Assembly (NCBI RefSeq): GCF_036226445.1
Contig: NZ_CP108474.1
Coordinates: 806,001 to 870,000, forward strand
Direction: 5' to 3'
DNA length: 64,000 nucleotides
Source: Streptomyces sp. NBC_01255
GTDB lineage: Bacteria > Actinomycetota > Actinomycetes > Streptomycetales > Streptomycetaceae
In this document: positions 1-8,520 of the stretch, in pieces
Numbering within the stretch: the stretch's first letter is position 1
Layout of the letters: each line of letters opens with the position of its first letter
Notes under the pieces: model-generated
Databases searched by the model: none
Told to the model about the DNA's origin: nothing
Seen by the model: the letters and a program-made list of their open reading frames with translations, nothing else
Made by a program: the position numbers and the translations under genes

Positions 1-47
1 TACTGAAGCCCGCGCCGATGGGGTGAGCGGGCCCCCTCCGGTATCCG

Positions 48-800
48 TCAGCGCGGGAAGAGTTCGAACGTCACCGCCGGGCGGCCGCCGAAGCGGGCGG
101 CCGCGCGGGTCGTCGTCGCGGTGAGGAAGGAGCGGACGTACTCCTCCGGGTCCTCGTCCGTCAGGGCCTCGATGTAGGCGCGGTGGCAGAGCAGGGAGCG
201 GATGGCGCGGTCCAGGCCCGGGGTCGCGTCGACCGCGTGGGTCGGGGTGCTGGAGGCCGCGACCGCCACCCAGCGCACGCCGTCCCAGGGCTCCAGGCCC
301 TGTTCGGTGAGTTCGGGGAAGATCCAGCGGTTTCCGGCGTCGGCCGCCGCGTCGAGCGTGGCGCGGCCCACGGCGAGGTGGTCGGGGGTGTTCCAGGGGG
401 CGCCGGGGCCGCCGCCCCAGGTGTCGCGGTGGTTGAGGGTGATGACGAGCTCGGGGCGGTGGCGGCGGATCGCGGCCGCGATGTCGCGGCGCAGCCCGAG
501 CCCGTACTCGACGACGCCGTCGCGGTGGTCGAGGAAGTCGACCGTTTCCACGCCGACGACGGCGGCGCTGTCCCGCTGTTCCCGCTCCCGCAGCGGGGCG
601 CAGACGTCCGGGGCGAGGGTGTCGATGCCGGCCTCGCCGCGCGTGGCGAGGACGTAGACGACCTCCTTCCCCGCGTCCGTCCAGTCGGCGACGGCGGCGG
701 CGCAGCCGTACTCCAGATCGTCGGGGTGGGCGACGACCGCGAGGGCCCGCTGCCAGTCGCGGGGCATGTCCAGGAGGTCCGTGGCGTCGTTCTCGATCAT
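48..800 (-). CDS. PIG-L family deacetylase
   Basis: 250-residue LmbE/PIG-L zinc-dependent N-deacetylase-like protein. The N-terminal VVAHPDDLEYG (AHPDD metal motif) and the later NTPDHLAVG (second metal His) are the family signatures; length is normal for the family. Members remove acetyl groups from GlcNAc-type amino sugars or small thiols. Start ATG at 800 overlaps the stop of the upstream SIS-domain gene by four bases (ATGA), so the two are translationally coupled. With the sugar-type regulator at 1818-2966 this suggests amino-sugar breakdown; the exact substrate cannot be read from the sequence. Confidence 0.85.
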   Translation of the reverse strand: MIENDATDLLDMPRDWQRALAVVAHPDDLEYGCAAAVADWTDAGKEVVYVLATRGEAGIDTLAPDVCAPLREREQRDSAAVVGVETVDFLDHRDGVVEYGLGLRRDIAAAIRRHRPELVITLNHRDTWGGGPGAPWNTPDHLAVGRATLDAAADAGNRWIFPELTEQGLEPWDGVRWVAVAASSTPTHAVDATPGLDRAIRSLLCHRAYIEALTDEDPEEYVRSFLTATTTRAAARFGGRPAVTFELFPR

Positions 801-1729
801 GAGCGCAGGATACGGACCGCGTCCGACGCTGTCGGGCGGAACGCTCCGGCGAGGATCACCGAGCGCGAGACGTGCCGTGGGCGGTCGGGGTTGAGGCCGC
901 GCCGGTCCGCGAGGGCGACGGCGAGCCGCTGGGCGCGGACGAGCGCGGCGACGGGGTCGATCGCGTCGGCGGCGAACAGGGCGCCGGTGGACTCCACTTC
1001 GTCCCGGAGGCCCGAGGGAGCGGGGCCGAGGCAGCAGACCAGGCTCGTCCGGTCGCTGATGCTGATCGGGCCGTGCCGGTACTCCATCGCCGCGTACGAC
1101 TCCGTCCAGGCGCGGGCCACTTCGCGGAGTTTGAGCGCCGCCTCGTCGGCGAGGCCCACGGTCCAGCCGGTGCCGAGGAACGTGAACTGGCCGCGTCGCT
1201 CCCAGACGGCGGGCAGCCGTTCGTACAGCACGAGTTCCGCGTCCACGATGGCGGGCGTGAGATCCACCCCGAGTCCCGCGCGCAGGAGTTGGAGGGCCGT
1301 CGTGGCGAACCTGGTCTGGACGACGGAGCGTTCGTCGGCGAAGGCGAGGTCGACGGTCTCGTCCGCGAGCTGTCCCGCCGGGCTGTCGGGGACGCCGGTG
1401 AGCACGAGGGTCGGGATGCGGCCGGCCGCGCCGGCGAGGAGGTTCACGACCTCCGTGGTCGTACCGGAGCGGGTGAGGGCGACGATCCGGTCGTAGCCGC
1501 GGCCGAGCGGCGTCGGGTCGGAGGCGGGGAAGGCGTCGGTCTCGCCCGCGCCGAGGGACTCCCGCAGCGCGGCGTAGGCGCGGGCGATGAAGTACGAGGT
1601 GCCGCAGCCGACGACGGCGACGCGCTCGCCCCGGCGCGGCAGCCGGGCGGCGTGGCGGTCGGCGGTCTCGGCGGCGCGGCGCCAGCAGTCGGGCTGGCTG
1701 GCGATCTCCGCGGTGACGTGCGTGCTCAT
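797..1729 (-). CDS. SIS domain protein (AgaS/FrlB-like sugar isomerase/deaminase)
   Basis: 310-residue protein with two SIS (sugar isomerase) folds. VGCGTSYF near residue 40 and LTRSGTTTEV near residue 85 are the phosphosugar-binding SIS signatures; the second half has ALKLREVA and EYRHGP, as in the isomerase half of GlmS. Homologues act on phosphorylated amino sugars or fructosamines (AgaS, FrlB, NagB-II), lacking the glutaminase half. The first ATG of the frame (1810) has no ribosome binding site; ATG 1729 is preceded by GAGAGG. Sits between the GntR gene and the coupled PIG-L gene, consistent with one amino-sugar operon. Substrate is an inference. Confidence 0.85.
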   Translation of the reverse strand: MSTHVTAEIASQPDCWRRAAETADRHAARLPRRGERVAVVGCGTSYFIARAYAALRESLGAGETDAFPASDPTPLGRGYDRIVALTRSGTTTEVVNLLAGAAGRIPTLVLTGVPDSPAGQLADETVDLAFADERSVVQTRFATTALQLLRAGLGVDLTPAIVDAELVLYERLPAVWERRGQFTFLGTGWTVGLADEAALKLREVARAWTESYAAMEYRHGPISISDRTSLVCCLGPAPSGLRDEVESTGALFAADAIDPVAALVRAQRLAVALADRRGLNPDRPRHVSRSVILAGAFRPTASDAVRILRS

Positions 1730-1761
1730 GGTGCGGTCCTCTCTCGCGGACTCCCCCGTGG

Positions 1762-1771
1762 GGTCCGGACC
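1762..1771. promoter_or_regulatory. Small palindrome upstream of the SIS/PIG-L genes
   Basis: Perfect 10-base palindrome GGTCCGGACC in the 88-bp gap between the GntR-type regulator and the SIS gene, about 33 bp before the SIS start. It is a possible operator for the adjacent regulator, but short GC palindromes are common here, so support is weak. Confidence 0.25.
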
Positions 1772-1817
1772 GAGTTCTACCGGCCGGGGGCAAGAGCACA
1801 CCATGAGCAATAGGGAC

Positions 1818-2966
1818 TCACTGCTTGGACTTTTGCTCGGCTCCCGCTCCCCTCGTGACTCCGCGTCCGCCCCCGCAGGACGCGCGGACGACGAGCCGGG
1901 GCCGCAGCTGCACCTGGTGGAGCGGGGCGGCGTCGCCCTCCGCGAGGCGCCGGAGCAGGATCTGCGCGGCGAGTCGCCCCAGCTGGTACTTGGGCGGCGA
2001 GACGGCCGTCAGCGGGGTCTCCGCGACATCGGCGAACTCGTTGTCGTAGCTGATCATCGCCAGGTCCTCGGGCACCCGGAGCCCGGCGCGGCGGACCGCC
2101 CCGAGCATCAGCGCGGCCTCCCGGTCGCCGAAGCAGAGCGCGGCGGTGACCCCGGCGGCCCGCAGCGCGGCGAGGGCCCGGTCGGCGCGGTCCGGGTCCC
2201 AGCCGGCCATGACGTCCCTCTCGTACGGCGGCGCCCCGGGCAGCCCGAGGTCGGCGAGCGCCCGGGCGAAGCCGGACTCGATGGGCGCGGTGGTGGGCGC
2301 GTCGGTGCGGGCGACGAGACCGAGCCGTTCGTGGCCGAGGCGGTGCAGATGGCGCACGGCGTCGTAGGCGCCGCCCTCGTGGTCGGTGCAGACGTGTTCG
2401 GTGGCGTCGCCGGGGCCGTGGGCGGCGAGCCGGCGCTCGACGAGGACGGCGGGCACGGGCAGCGCGAGGAGTTCCTCGGCGCGCCGGCCGGGGTCGGTGG
2501 CGGTGTGCAGGCTGGGGACGAGGAGGAGCCCGTGGACGCCGTCGGAGAGGAGTCGTTCGACGGCGGCGTCCTCCTCGTCGGGGTCGTAGTGGGAGCAGGC
2601 GAGGACGAGCCGGGCGCCGTCCGCCGCGAGTTCCTTCTCGATGCCCTGGAGGACGCGCGGGTAGTAGAACGTGGTGTCGGGGACGAGGACGCCGACGACC
2701 CGGCGGCCGGTCCCGCCCCGCTCGGGGCGGTGGGCGGCGAAGGTGCCCGCGCCCTGGCGGCGCTCGACGAGGCCGAGGGCGACGAGGTCCTCGTAGGCGC
2801 GGCGGACGGTCGTCACCGACAGGCCCGTCTCGGTGGCGAGGGCGCGCTCGGTGGGGAGTTTGCTGCCGGGCGGCCAGGTGCCGTCGAGGATGCCGCGCCG
2901 CAGCTCGGCCATGAGGGCCCGGAACTTCAGTTCCCGGCCGGACGCCGGAGTCTCGCGTCCCGTCAT
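1818..2966 (-). CDS. GntR-type regulator with LacI-like sensor domain
   Basis: 382-residue transcription factor. Residues about 10-75 are a winged helix of the GntR family (KLPTERALATETGLSVTTVRRAYEDL, shown in part: the PTER and VTTVRRAY signatures). Residues about 90-370 (VVGVLVPDTTFYYPRVLQGIE onward) are a periplasmic-binding-protein-like LacI/GalR sensor, the AraR arrangement, expected to bind a sugar. Start ATG 2966 has GAGGGGG upstream; the longer frame lacks a ribosome binding site. First gene of the minus-strand unit that continues into the SIS and PIG-L genes, so it probably controls them and itself. No transporter is adjacent. Confidence 0.85.
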   Translation of the reverse strand: MTGRETPASGRELKFRALMAELRRGILDGTWPPGSKLPTERALATETGLSVTTVRRAYEDLVALGLVERRQGAGTFAAHRPERGGTGRRVVGVLVPDTTFYYPRVLQGIEKELAADGARLVLACSHYDPDEEDAAVERLLSDGVHGLLLVPSLHTATDPGRRAEELLALPVPAVLVERRLAAHGPGDATEHVCTDHEGGAYDAVRHLHRLGHERLGLVARTDAPTTAPIESGFARALADLGLPGAPPYERDVMAGWDPDRADRALAALRAAGVTAALCFGDREAALMLGAVRRAGLRVPEDLAMISYDNEFADVAETPLTAVSPPKYQLGRLAAQILLRRLAEGDAAPLHQVQLRPRLVVRASCGGGRGVTRGAGAEQKSKQ

Positions 2967-3077
2967 CCGGGCCCCCTCACGCTCGCCGCGCCGCGCGCGG
3001 CGCCTTTGCTGGTCGATTGCGCGCCGCATCCTATGCCCGGACGATATGCCCGGACGATCGGCACCGGCCCCGGGAGG

Positions 3078-4385
3078 TCAGGCCTCGTCCCTGGCGAGCG
3101 AGAGCAGCCGGTCGAGGACGCGCGGCCCCCCGGCCCGTACCCCGTCGTGCTCGAACTCGTCGGTCACCCACGTCCGAAGGCCGCGCACGGCGCTCGCCGT
3201 TTCGAGGGAGTGGGTGGTGTCCACGTACATGTCGTCGTGGTAGACGGCGGCGGCGACGGGGATCTCGTTGGCGGCGAGGCGCTCGGGATCGTAGAGCGGG
3301 TCCCAGTCGACGCGCGCGGCAAGCAGCTCGGCGGTCTCGCGGAGCTGCCGCAGGGCGGGGTCGGTGGTGAAGTGCCAGGGGTGGACGGTCTCGCCGGTGA
3401 AGAGGAAGGGCGCGCCCGCGGAGAGGGCCGACGCGGCGTCGAACTCGGGGAACTCGCCGCGTACGCGCTCGGCTGCCCAGTCGGTGGGGCCCTGCCCCTG
3501 GGCGTAGATGGCCTCGTGGAGCACGGCGTAGAGCGGGTGACCCGCGTACGACAGGTGGGCCTGGACCTGCTCCAGGAAGGCGTCGGCGAGCGCGGGTCCG
3601 CCCGGGGTCGGGACGAAGGCGTGCTCCAGGAGCAGATGGAGCTGGTGGGTGCCGTCGCCGGAGCCGAGGAGGATGCCGAGGGACTGGAAGGCCTCGACGG
3701 TCAGCATCCCGCCGCCGGGGAGGGTCACCTCGCGGTCGAGGAGGTGGGCGGCGATCGCCCGGGCCCGTTCGGCGTCCTGCGGGTAGCGGGCGAAGTGGGC
3801 CTCGTTCTTGCGCCGGATGCGGGGGTAGGCGGCCCGGTAGACCTCGTCGGCCGTGGCGTGCAGGGAGGGAAGGCCTCCGGTGACGAGGACCGTCTCCAGA
3901 CCCTCGGGCGCGGTGGAGAGGTAGTGGGTGGCGCAGAAGCCGCCGAAGCTCTGGCCGAGGACGGTCCAGGGAGCGCCGCCGGTGAGGCGCCGCCGGATCA
4001 GCTCGCAGTCCTTGACGATCGAGTCGGCGCGGAAGTGGGCGAGGTAGTCGGCCTGCTCGCGCGGGGTGCCGCGCAGGGGCAGGGTCTGGCGGTTGGCGGG
4101 GGTGGAACGGCCGGTGCCGCGCTGGTCGAGGAGGAGGACGCGGTACTCGCGCACGGCCCGTCCGAGCCAGGCCTGCGGGCCGACGAAGCGGCGGGCGCCG
4201 AAGCCGGGGCCGCCCTCCAGGTAGACCAGCCAGGGGAGCTGGTCCCGGTCTTTGCCGGCCCTCCCGCTCGCGACGAGCTCGCGGCCGTAGATCTCGATCC
4301 GCTCACCGTCGGGGCGCGCGTGGTCGAGGGGGACGGGGAAGCGGTGGTCGGTGAGGACGAGGCCCGGCTGGCGGTAGGTGGTCAA
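3078..4385 (-). CDS. Alpha/beta hydrolase, prolyl aminopeptidase-like (S33)
   Basis: 435-residue S33-family hydrolase. Seen: YLEGGPGFGA (the HGGPG-type oxyanion motif), LLLDQRGTGRS, and the nucleophile elbow GQSFGGF (Ser about 146). These match prolyl aminopeptidase-type enzymes that release N-terminal proline or act on related amides. I chose TTG 4385 (AGGAG five bases upstream); the in-frame ATG at 4424 lies inside the stem of a 17-bp hairpin and has no ribosome binding site. Cytoplasmic, no signal peptide. It is preceded by the terminator of the GH5 gene, so it is likely transcribed alone. Confidence 0.8.
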   Translation of the reverse strand: MTTYRQPGLVLTDHRFPVPLDHARPDGERIEIYGRELVASGRAGKDRDQLPWLVYLEGGPGFGARRFVGPQAWLGRAVREYRVLLLDQRGTGRSTPANRQTLPLRGTPREQADYLAHFRADSIVKDCELIRRRLTGGAPWTVLGQSFGGFCATHYLSTAPEGLETVLVTGGLPSLHATADEVYRAAYPRIRRKNEAHFARYPQDAERARAIAAHLLDREVTLPGGGMLTVEAFQSLGILLGSGDGTHQLHLLLEHAFVPTPGGPALADAFLEQVQAHLSYAGHPLYAVLHEAIYAQGQGPTDWAAERVRGEFPEFDAASALSAGAPFLFTGETVHPWHFTTDPALRQLRETAELLAARVDWDPLYDPERLAANEIPVAAAVYHDDMYVDTTHSLETASAVRGLRTWVTDEFEHDGVRAGGPRVLDRLLSLARDEA

Positions 4386-4408
4386 CGCTGCTCCTGCTGC
4401 TCCTGATC

Positions 4409-4453
4409 GGTACGCCCCCGCCATGACAGTGGATCACATGGCGGGGGCGTACC
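4409..4453 (-). terminator. 17-bp perfect hairpin after the GH5 gene
   Basis: Left arm 4409-4425 and right arm 4437-4453 are perfect reverse complements (17 bp) around an 11-base loop. It lies 21 bases past the stop of the minus-strand glycosidase and before the hydrolase start. No U tract follows, as is usual in Streptomyces. Confidence 0.8.
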
Positions 4454-4473
4454 CGGGGACAGGGCGGGGCGGG

Positions 4474-5952
4474 TCAGGAGGTGGGGAAGGAGTCCGCCGT
4501 CCTGATGCGGTCGCGGATCCAGACACCGGCGGGCTTGAGGGAGCCGGTGCCGGTCCACGTTCCGCCGGCGGCGCAGGTGCCGGGCTTGAAGACGGCGCCG
4601 CTGCGGTCGTCGTCGGAGAAGTTCCAGTTGACCCAGCTGATCTTCTTCGCGGCCATCAGGTCGAGGTACTTCTGCGTCATCGCGAAGTCGTTGCCGCCCT
4701 CACCGGCGTAGTTCTGCGTGCCGAACTCGGTGACGAAGACGGGCAGCTTGTCGGCGGCGCGGGACAGGGTGTTCAGGTACTCGTCCCGGTGGGAGTACGC
4801 GTAGAAGTGGAACGTGTACATGATGTTGGTCGCGTTCACGGGGTTGGACACGACCTCGGACTCGTTCGCGCCTTCCGAGACCCCGAACGAGGACCAGGCG
4901 CGGGTGCCGACGAGGACCGGCGTCTCGGCGTCCTTGGCGCGGATGACGGGGATGAGCTGCTCGGCGTAGCTCTTGATGCGGGACCAGTCGACGCCGCTGG
5001 GCTCGTTGGCGATCTCGTACAGCAGGTTGGTCTTGGAGCCGTGGCGCTGGGCGATCTCGGTGAAGAAGGTCTTGGCGCGGGCGAGGTTGTAGTGGGGGTC
5101 GCCCGGGTCGAGCATGTGCCAGTCGACGATCACGTACATGCCGCGTGCGGTGGCCTGCTCGATGAGGGAGTGCGCCAGGTCGGTGTACTTGCGGGGGTCG
5201 GTCTCGTAGCCCTCCTCCTGGACGTACGTGGAGACCCGCAGGACGTCGGCGTTCCAGTCCTTGGCCAGGGCGTCGAGGGAGCCGCCCGTCAGGCACTGGG
5301 CGTACCACTGGGTGCCGTGGCTGGACATACCGCGCAGCTGGATCGGCTTGCCGTACTTGTTGCAGAGCTTGGTGCCGCAGACGGTGAGCTGTCCGTTGAT
5401 CGCGGCGGGGGTGGAGGCGGTGGGCGGCGGGGTGGTCGCGGTGTCGACGGTGAGGTGGTCGACGTTGGGGCCGCCGTTCGCGGTGGTGGCGGTGGCGCGG
5501 ACGGTGTTGGCGCCGGCCTTGAGGGTGGCGGTGATCTGTGTGGTCGCCCAGCTGGTCCAGGCTCCGGTGCCGGCGAAGGCCTTGGCGGAGGCGGCGGTGG
5601 TGCCGTTGACGGTGATGTCCATGGGGCGGTTGGTCGTCGTGCCGTTGGCGTACCGCAGGGTGAGTGTGGCGGTGCCCGCCTGGGCGGCGTTGACGTTCCA
5701 CTGGACGTGACTGCCGCTGACGTTGTCGTAGTTGACGAATCCGGTGCCGGTGAATCCGGCGTGGTTGGACTCGGCGAGGCCCTGGGAGACGGTGGCCGTC
5801 TCCGCCTCGTGGGTGACGGGGGCGGCGCTCGCGGTGGGCGGTGCGGTGGCGAGGCCGAGGAGCAGGGCGCCGAGGGCGGTGCCGGCTACGCCGAGGCGCC
5901 GGAGTCCGGTGCGGGGTCGGGGTCGGGGTCGTATGGATCGTGCCGAAGTCAT
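4474..5952 (-). CDS. Secreted CBM35/6-GH5 glycoside hydrolase (cellulase/mannanase type)
   Basis: 492-residue secreted enzyme. Residues 1-43 are an Arg-rich signal peptide ending ASA/AP. Residues about 45-170 are a beta-sandwich carbohydrate-binding module of the CBM6/35 type (HEAETA, GFVNYDNVSGS, PNVDHLTV). Residues about 185-490 are a GH5 catalytic barrel: acid/base Glu about 317 in IANEPSG and nucleophile Glu about 409 in FVTEFGTQN. GH5 retaining enzymes cut beta-1,4 glucan or mannan; endoglucanase is my best guess. Start ATG 5952 follows GGAGACCCCC. A palindrome 55 bp upstream is a likely operator, and a strong hairpin follows the gene. Confidence 0.88.
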   Translation of the reverse strand: MTSARSIRPRPRPRTGLRRLGVAGTALGALLLGLATAPPTASAAPVTHEAETATVSQGLAESNHAGFTGTGFVNYDNVSGSHVQWNVNAAQAGTATLTLRYANGTTTNRPMDITVNGTTAASAKAFAGTGAWTSWATTQITATLKAGANTVRATATTANGGPNVDHLTVDTATTPPPTASTPAAINGQLTVCGTKLCNKYGKPIQLRGMSSHGTQWYAQCLTGGSLDALAKDWNADVLRVSTYVQEEGYETDPRKYTDLAHSLIEQATARGMYVIVDWHMLDPGDPHYNLARAKTFFTEIAQRHGSKTNLLYEIANEPSGVDWSRIKSYAEQLIPVIRAKDAETPVLVGTRAWSSFGVSEGANESEVVSNPVNATNIMYTFHFYAYSHRDEYLNTLSRAADKLPVFVTEFGTQNYAGEGGNDFAMTQKYLDLMAAKKISWVNWNFSDDDRSGAVFKPGTCAAGGTWTGTGSLKPAGVWIRDRIRTADSFPTS

Positions 5953-6006
5953 GGGGGTCTCCACGGAACGATGAACGGGCGGTGAGGGATGGAGCGTTGG
6001 ACTGGA

Positions 6007-6019
6007 AGGAAACTTTCCT
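6007..6019. promoter_or_regulatory. Palindromic operator-like site upstream of GH5 gene
   Basis: AGGAAACTTTCCT is a perfect 13-base palindrome centred on C6013, about 55 bp before the GH5 start, in an otherwise GC-rich stretch. GAAAC/GTTTC-type palindromes are known upstream of Streptomyces xylanase and other glycosidase genes; the binding protein is not evident here. Confidence 0.5.
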
Positions 6020-6081
6020 AACGGATGAATAGCAGGGGTTCGGAGCGCCCCGCAAGGGTCATGACAAGAGACGCTGTTCAG

Positions 6082-6115
6082 CGGGCTGACGACGGAGCCT
6101 CGACGCGTCAGCCCG
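6082..6115 (-). terminator. Hairpin at the end of the osmoprotectant transporter operon
   Basis: CGGGCTGACG (6082-6091) pairs with CGTCAGCCCG (6106-6115): 10 bp stem, 14-base loop. The upstream arm includes the stop codon of the binding-protein gene. Confidence 0.6.
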
Positions 6116-7061
6116 GAATCAGGCCCTTGCCGGCGAGGTAGTTCCGCGCCACGTCCTCGGGGAGGCGGCGCCAGCTGTCCACCCGCTCGTTGAGCTCCGC
6201 CAGATCCGCCGTGGTCAGGACGGTGTTGAGGCGGTCGAGCGCCTCCGTGACGCGTGCGCTCCCGGCGCGGGCGCGGTTCACGACGGGCACGATGTGGTCG
6301 GCGTTCTGGAGGTTCTTGTCGTCGGCGAGGAGGACGAGCCCGAAGTCGTCGAGCGTGGCGTCCGTGGTCGTCGTGAGCACCAACTGGTCCTGGCCGCTCT
6401 GGACGGCCTGCTTCGCCTGGGTCGTCCCGACGCCCTTGGGGTCGACGGCGGTCACCTCGATCCCGTAGACCTTCGCCAGACCGGGGGCGCAGTACGGCCG
6501 CCGGACGCACTCGTCCCCGGCCGCGAGCCGGACGGGGAGGCGGGCGGCGCCGAGGTCGCTCAGGGTCTTCAGGCGGTGCTGGGCGGCGTAGGCGGCGGTG
6601 ACGGCGAAGGCGTTCTGGTCGACGGCGCGGCCGGGGTCGAGGACGGTGAGCCCGCGCGGGGCGGCGAGCGTGCGGAGGGCGGTCATGGTCGTGGCCAGGT
6701 CGGGCGACCCGACGGTCGGCGCGTCCGCCCCGTTGGCCTTGGCGTTCAGCCAGTCGGCGAAGGTCGCCGCGTACTCCGGCACGACGTCGATCTGCCCGTT
6801 CTCCAAGGCGGGTTCGTACAGCTCGCGGTTGGTGACGGAGAGGATCTTCGTGCGGTAGCCGGCGTCTTCGAGGAGCAGCGCGTACATCTGGGCGAGCAGG
6901 TCGCTCTCGGTGAAACCGGCCGAGCCGACGGTCAGACTGCGGCTGTCGCCGGGCGGCGCCGTGACCTCGCCCTGATCCTCCAGACTCGGGCCTGCGGCAC
7001 AACCGGACAGGGAGAGGGCGAGGGCGAGCAGCACTGCCGTGCGTACGTGGGGCGGCCTCAC
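6108..7061 (-). CDS. Glycine betaine/choline ABC transporter substrate-binding lipoprotein
   Basis: 317-residue lipoprotein: signal peptide with lipobox LSLSGC, so it is anchored outside the membrane. The mature part (SLTVGSAGFTESDLLAQMYALLLEDAGY; first residues only given) is typical of the OpuAC/ProX/OsmF type-II binding proteins for glycine betaine, carnitine or choline. GTG start 7061 overlaps the stop of the upstream permease (GTGA), so it is co-translated. Last gene of a three-gene unit; a hairpin follows. The operon has no ATPase gene. Confidence 0.85.
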   Translation of the reverse strand: MRPPHVRTAVLLALALSLSGCAAGPSLEDQGEVTAPPGDSRSLTVGSAGFTESDLLAQMYALLLEDAGYRTKILSVTNRELYEPALENGQIDVVPEYAATFADWLNAKANGADAPTVGSPDLATTMTALRTLAAPRGLTVLDPGRAVDQNAFAVTAAYAAQHRLKTLSDLGAARLPVRLAAGDECVRRPYCAPGLAKVYGIEVTAVDPKGVGTTQAKQAVQSGQDQLVLTTTTDATLDDFGLVLLADDKNLQNADHIVPVVNRARAGSARVTEALDRLNTVLTTADLAELNERVDSWRRLPEDVARNYLAGKGLIPG

Positions 7062-7732
7062 GCGCCGCTCCCCCGCGCCCCGGCGGGCGCGAGGCGCTGG
7101 ACCCCCTCGAAGACCCCCTCCATCAGGAGCGCGAGCACGGCGACGAGGAGGGCACCGGCGACGACCTGGGGTGTGGAGGCGAGGTTGAACCCCGCCGTGA
7201 TGATCCGGCCGAGCCCGCCGCCGCCGGCGAGCGCGGCCACGGTGGCGGTGGCGACGAGCTGGACGGCGGCGATCCGTACGCCGGTGAGGATCATCGGCAG
7301 CGCGAGCGGCAGCTCGATCCGGGCGAGGGTCTGACCGCCCGTCATGCCCATGCCCCGGGCGGCCCGTACGACGTCGGCGTCGACGCCGCGCATCCCCACG
7401 TACGCGTTGGTGAGCAGCGGGGGCACGGCGAAGAGGACGAGCGCGATGATCGTCGGCCACTGGCCGTACGGGCCGATGGGGCTGAGGAGCAGGAGGACGA
7501 GGACGGCGAAGGTGGGCACCGCTCGGCCCGCGTTGGCGAGGTTCACGGCGAGCGCGCCGCCCTTGCCGAGGTGACCGAGGACGAGGGCGACGGGCAGGGC
7601 GACGAGGCAGCTGAGCGCGAGGCAGACGAAGGTGAGGAACAGGTGCTCGCCGAGCCGGTGCCAGACCCCGTTCTCGCCGGACCAGTGCGCGGCGGTGGTG
7701 AGCCAGGACCAGGCGTCGGTCAGCGTGGTCAC
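7058..7732 (-). CDS. Osmoprotectant ABC transporter permease (OpuCD/ProW type)
   Basis: 224-residue inner-membrane permease with about five to six hydrophobic segments starting near residue 28 (FLTFVCLALSCLVALPVAL). The EAA-type loop that contacts the ATPase is visible around VRAARGMGMTGGQTLARIELPLALP (central residues). GTG start 7732 and stop each overlap the neighbouring genes by four bases. Forms, with the permease at 7729-8409, the heterodimeric channel for the betaine-type solute delivered by the lipoprotein. Confidence 0.85.
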   Translation of the reverse strand: MTTLTDAWSWLTTAAHWSGENGVWHRLGEHLFLTFVCLALSCLVALPVALVLGHLGKGGALAVNLANAGRAVPTFAVLVLLLLSPIGPYGQWPTIIALVLFAVPPLLTNAYVGMRGVDADVVRAARGMGMTGGQTLARIELPLALPMILTGVRIAAVQLVATATVAALAGGGGLGRIITAGFNLASTPQVVAGALLVAVLALLMEGVFEGVQRLAPAGARGSGA

Positions 7733-8409
7733 GCGGCCTGTCCCCGGGTCCAGGGGGTGAGGAACCGCTGTGCGCCGAGGAGGAGCAGGTCGGCGATGAC
7801 CGCGATGATCACGCAGAGGACGGAGGCGGTGAGGACCTGGGCCTTGAAGTAGGTGTTCATCCCGGCGTAGATCAGGTTGCCGAGACCGCCGTGGCCGACG
7901 ATCGCGCCGATGGTGACGAGGGAGACGGCGGAGACGGTGGCGATGCGCAGCCCGGCCATGGCGGCGGGCAGCGCGAGGGGCAGTTCGACGGCGAGGAGGA
8001 GGCGGATCGGCCCGTAGCCGAGGCCGCGCGCGGCCTGGCGCGTCTCCTCGGGGACGGCGCGGAGCCCGGCGAGGATGTTCCGTACGAGGAGGGTGAGCGA
8101 GTACAGGACGAGACCGGCCACGACCAGGGCTGCGGAGAGTCCGTACGCGGGCAGGAGCAGCGAGAACATCGCCAGGGACGGGATCGTGTACAGCACCGTG
8201 GTGATCCCGAGGACGGGCCCTGCCGCCCAGCCCCAGCGGCGCGCGACGACCGCGAGGGGCAGGGCGAGCAGGACGCCGAGGGCGACCGAGACGCCGGTCA
8301 GCTGGAGGTGCTGGACGACGGCGTCGGTCAGGATCTCGCCGCGCGTGGACACGTAGGCGCCGCAGATCCATTCGTTGCGGGCGAGGCAGTCGTCGGGCGG
8401 CGCGGTCAC
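7729..8409 (-). CDS. Osmoprotectant ABC transporter permease (OpuCB type)
   Basis: About 226-residue permease, first gene of the unit. The N-terminal CLARNEWICGAY segment precedes the first membrane helix, as in actinobacterial OpuCB-like permeases. EAA loop at ETRQAARGLGYGPIRLLLAVELP (central). Start is uncertain: GTG 8409 begins the conserved N-terminus but its GGAAGG is too close; GTG 8445 adds 12 residues. No ATP-binding subunit lies upstream; the next gene is an unrelated VOC protein. Confidence 0.8.
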   Translation of the reverse strand: MTAPPDDCLARNEWICGAYVSTRGEILTDAVVQHLQLTGVSVALGVLLALPLAVVARRWGWAAGPVLGITTVLYTIPSLAMFSLLLPAYGLSAALVVAGLVLYSLTLLVRNILAGLRAVPEETRQAARGLGYGPIRLLLAVELPLALPAAMAGLRIATVSAVSLVTIGAIVGHGGLGNLIYAGMNTYFKAQVLTASVLCVIIAVIADLLLLGAQRFLTPWTRGQAA

Positions 8410-8451
8410 CTTCCCATTTCGGGTGGGACGGGGGTCCGTCCGCACCCCGGC

Positions 8452-8492
8452 CGGGCCGTTCGGGTACGGAGGCGGGCCGTTCGGGTACGGAG
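8452..8492. repeat. Tandem 20-bp direct repeat upstream of the permease operon
   Basis: The 20-mer beginning CGGGCCGTTCGGGTACGG occurs at 8452-8471 and again at 8473-8492, one base apart (21-bp period), just before the permease gene in the likely promoter or leader region. It could be a repeated protein site or a slippage product. Confidence 0.6.
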
Positions 8493-8520
8493 CCGGGACC
8501 CGGAGCCTGGTTCCCGCGGC

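Noticed and set aside
48..1799. Long frame joining the PIG-L gene with upstream sequence
   Set aside because: The first 330 codons are Arg/Pro-rich shadow of the SIS gene in another frame; the real start is the ATG at 800.
1587..4406. Long plus-strand open frame of 939 codons
   Set aside because: It covers the antisense of the GntR and hydrolase genes and reads as Gly/Ala/Val-rich low complexity; the minus-strand frames have real domains.
4422..4424. ATG at 4424 as the hydrolase start
   Set aside because: It lies within a 17-bp hairpin arm and has no ribosome binding site, while TTG 4385 has AGGAG at good spacing.
8452..8492. Attachment site repeats
   Set aside because: Two adjacent 20-mers without an integrase, tRNA or flanking element; simple tandem duplication is enough.
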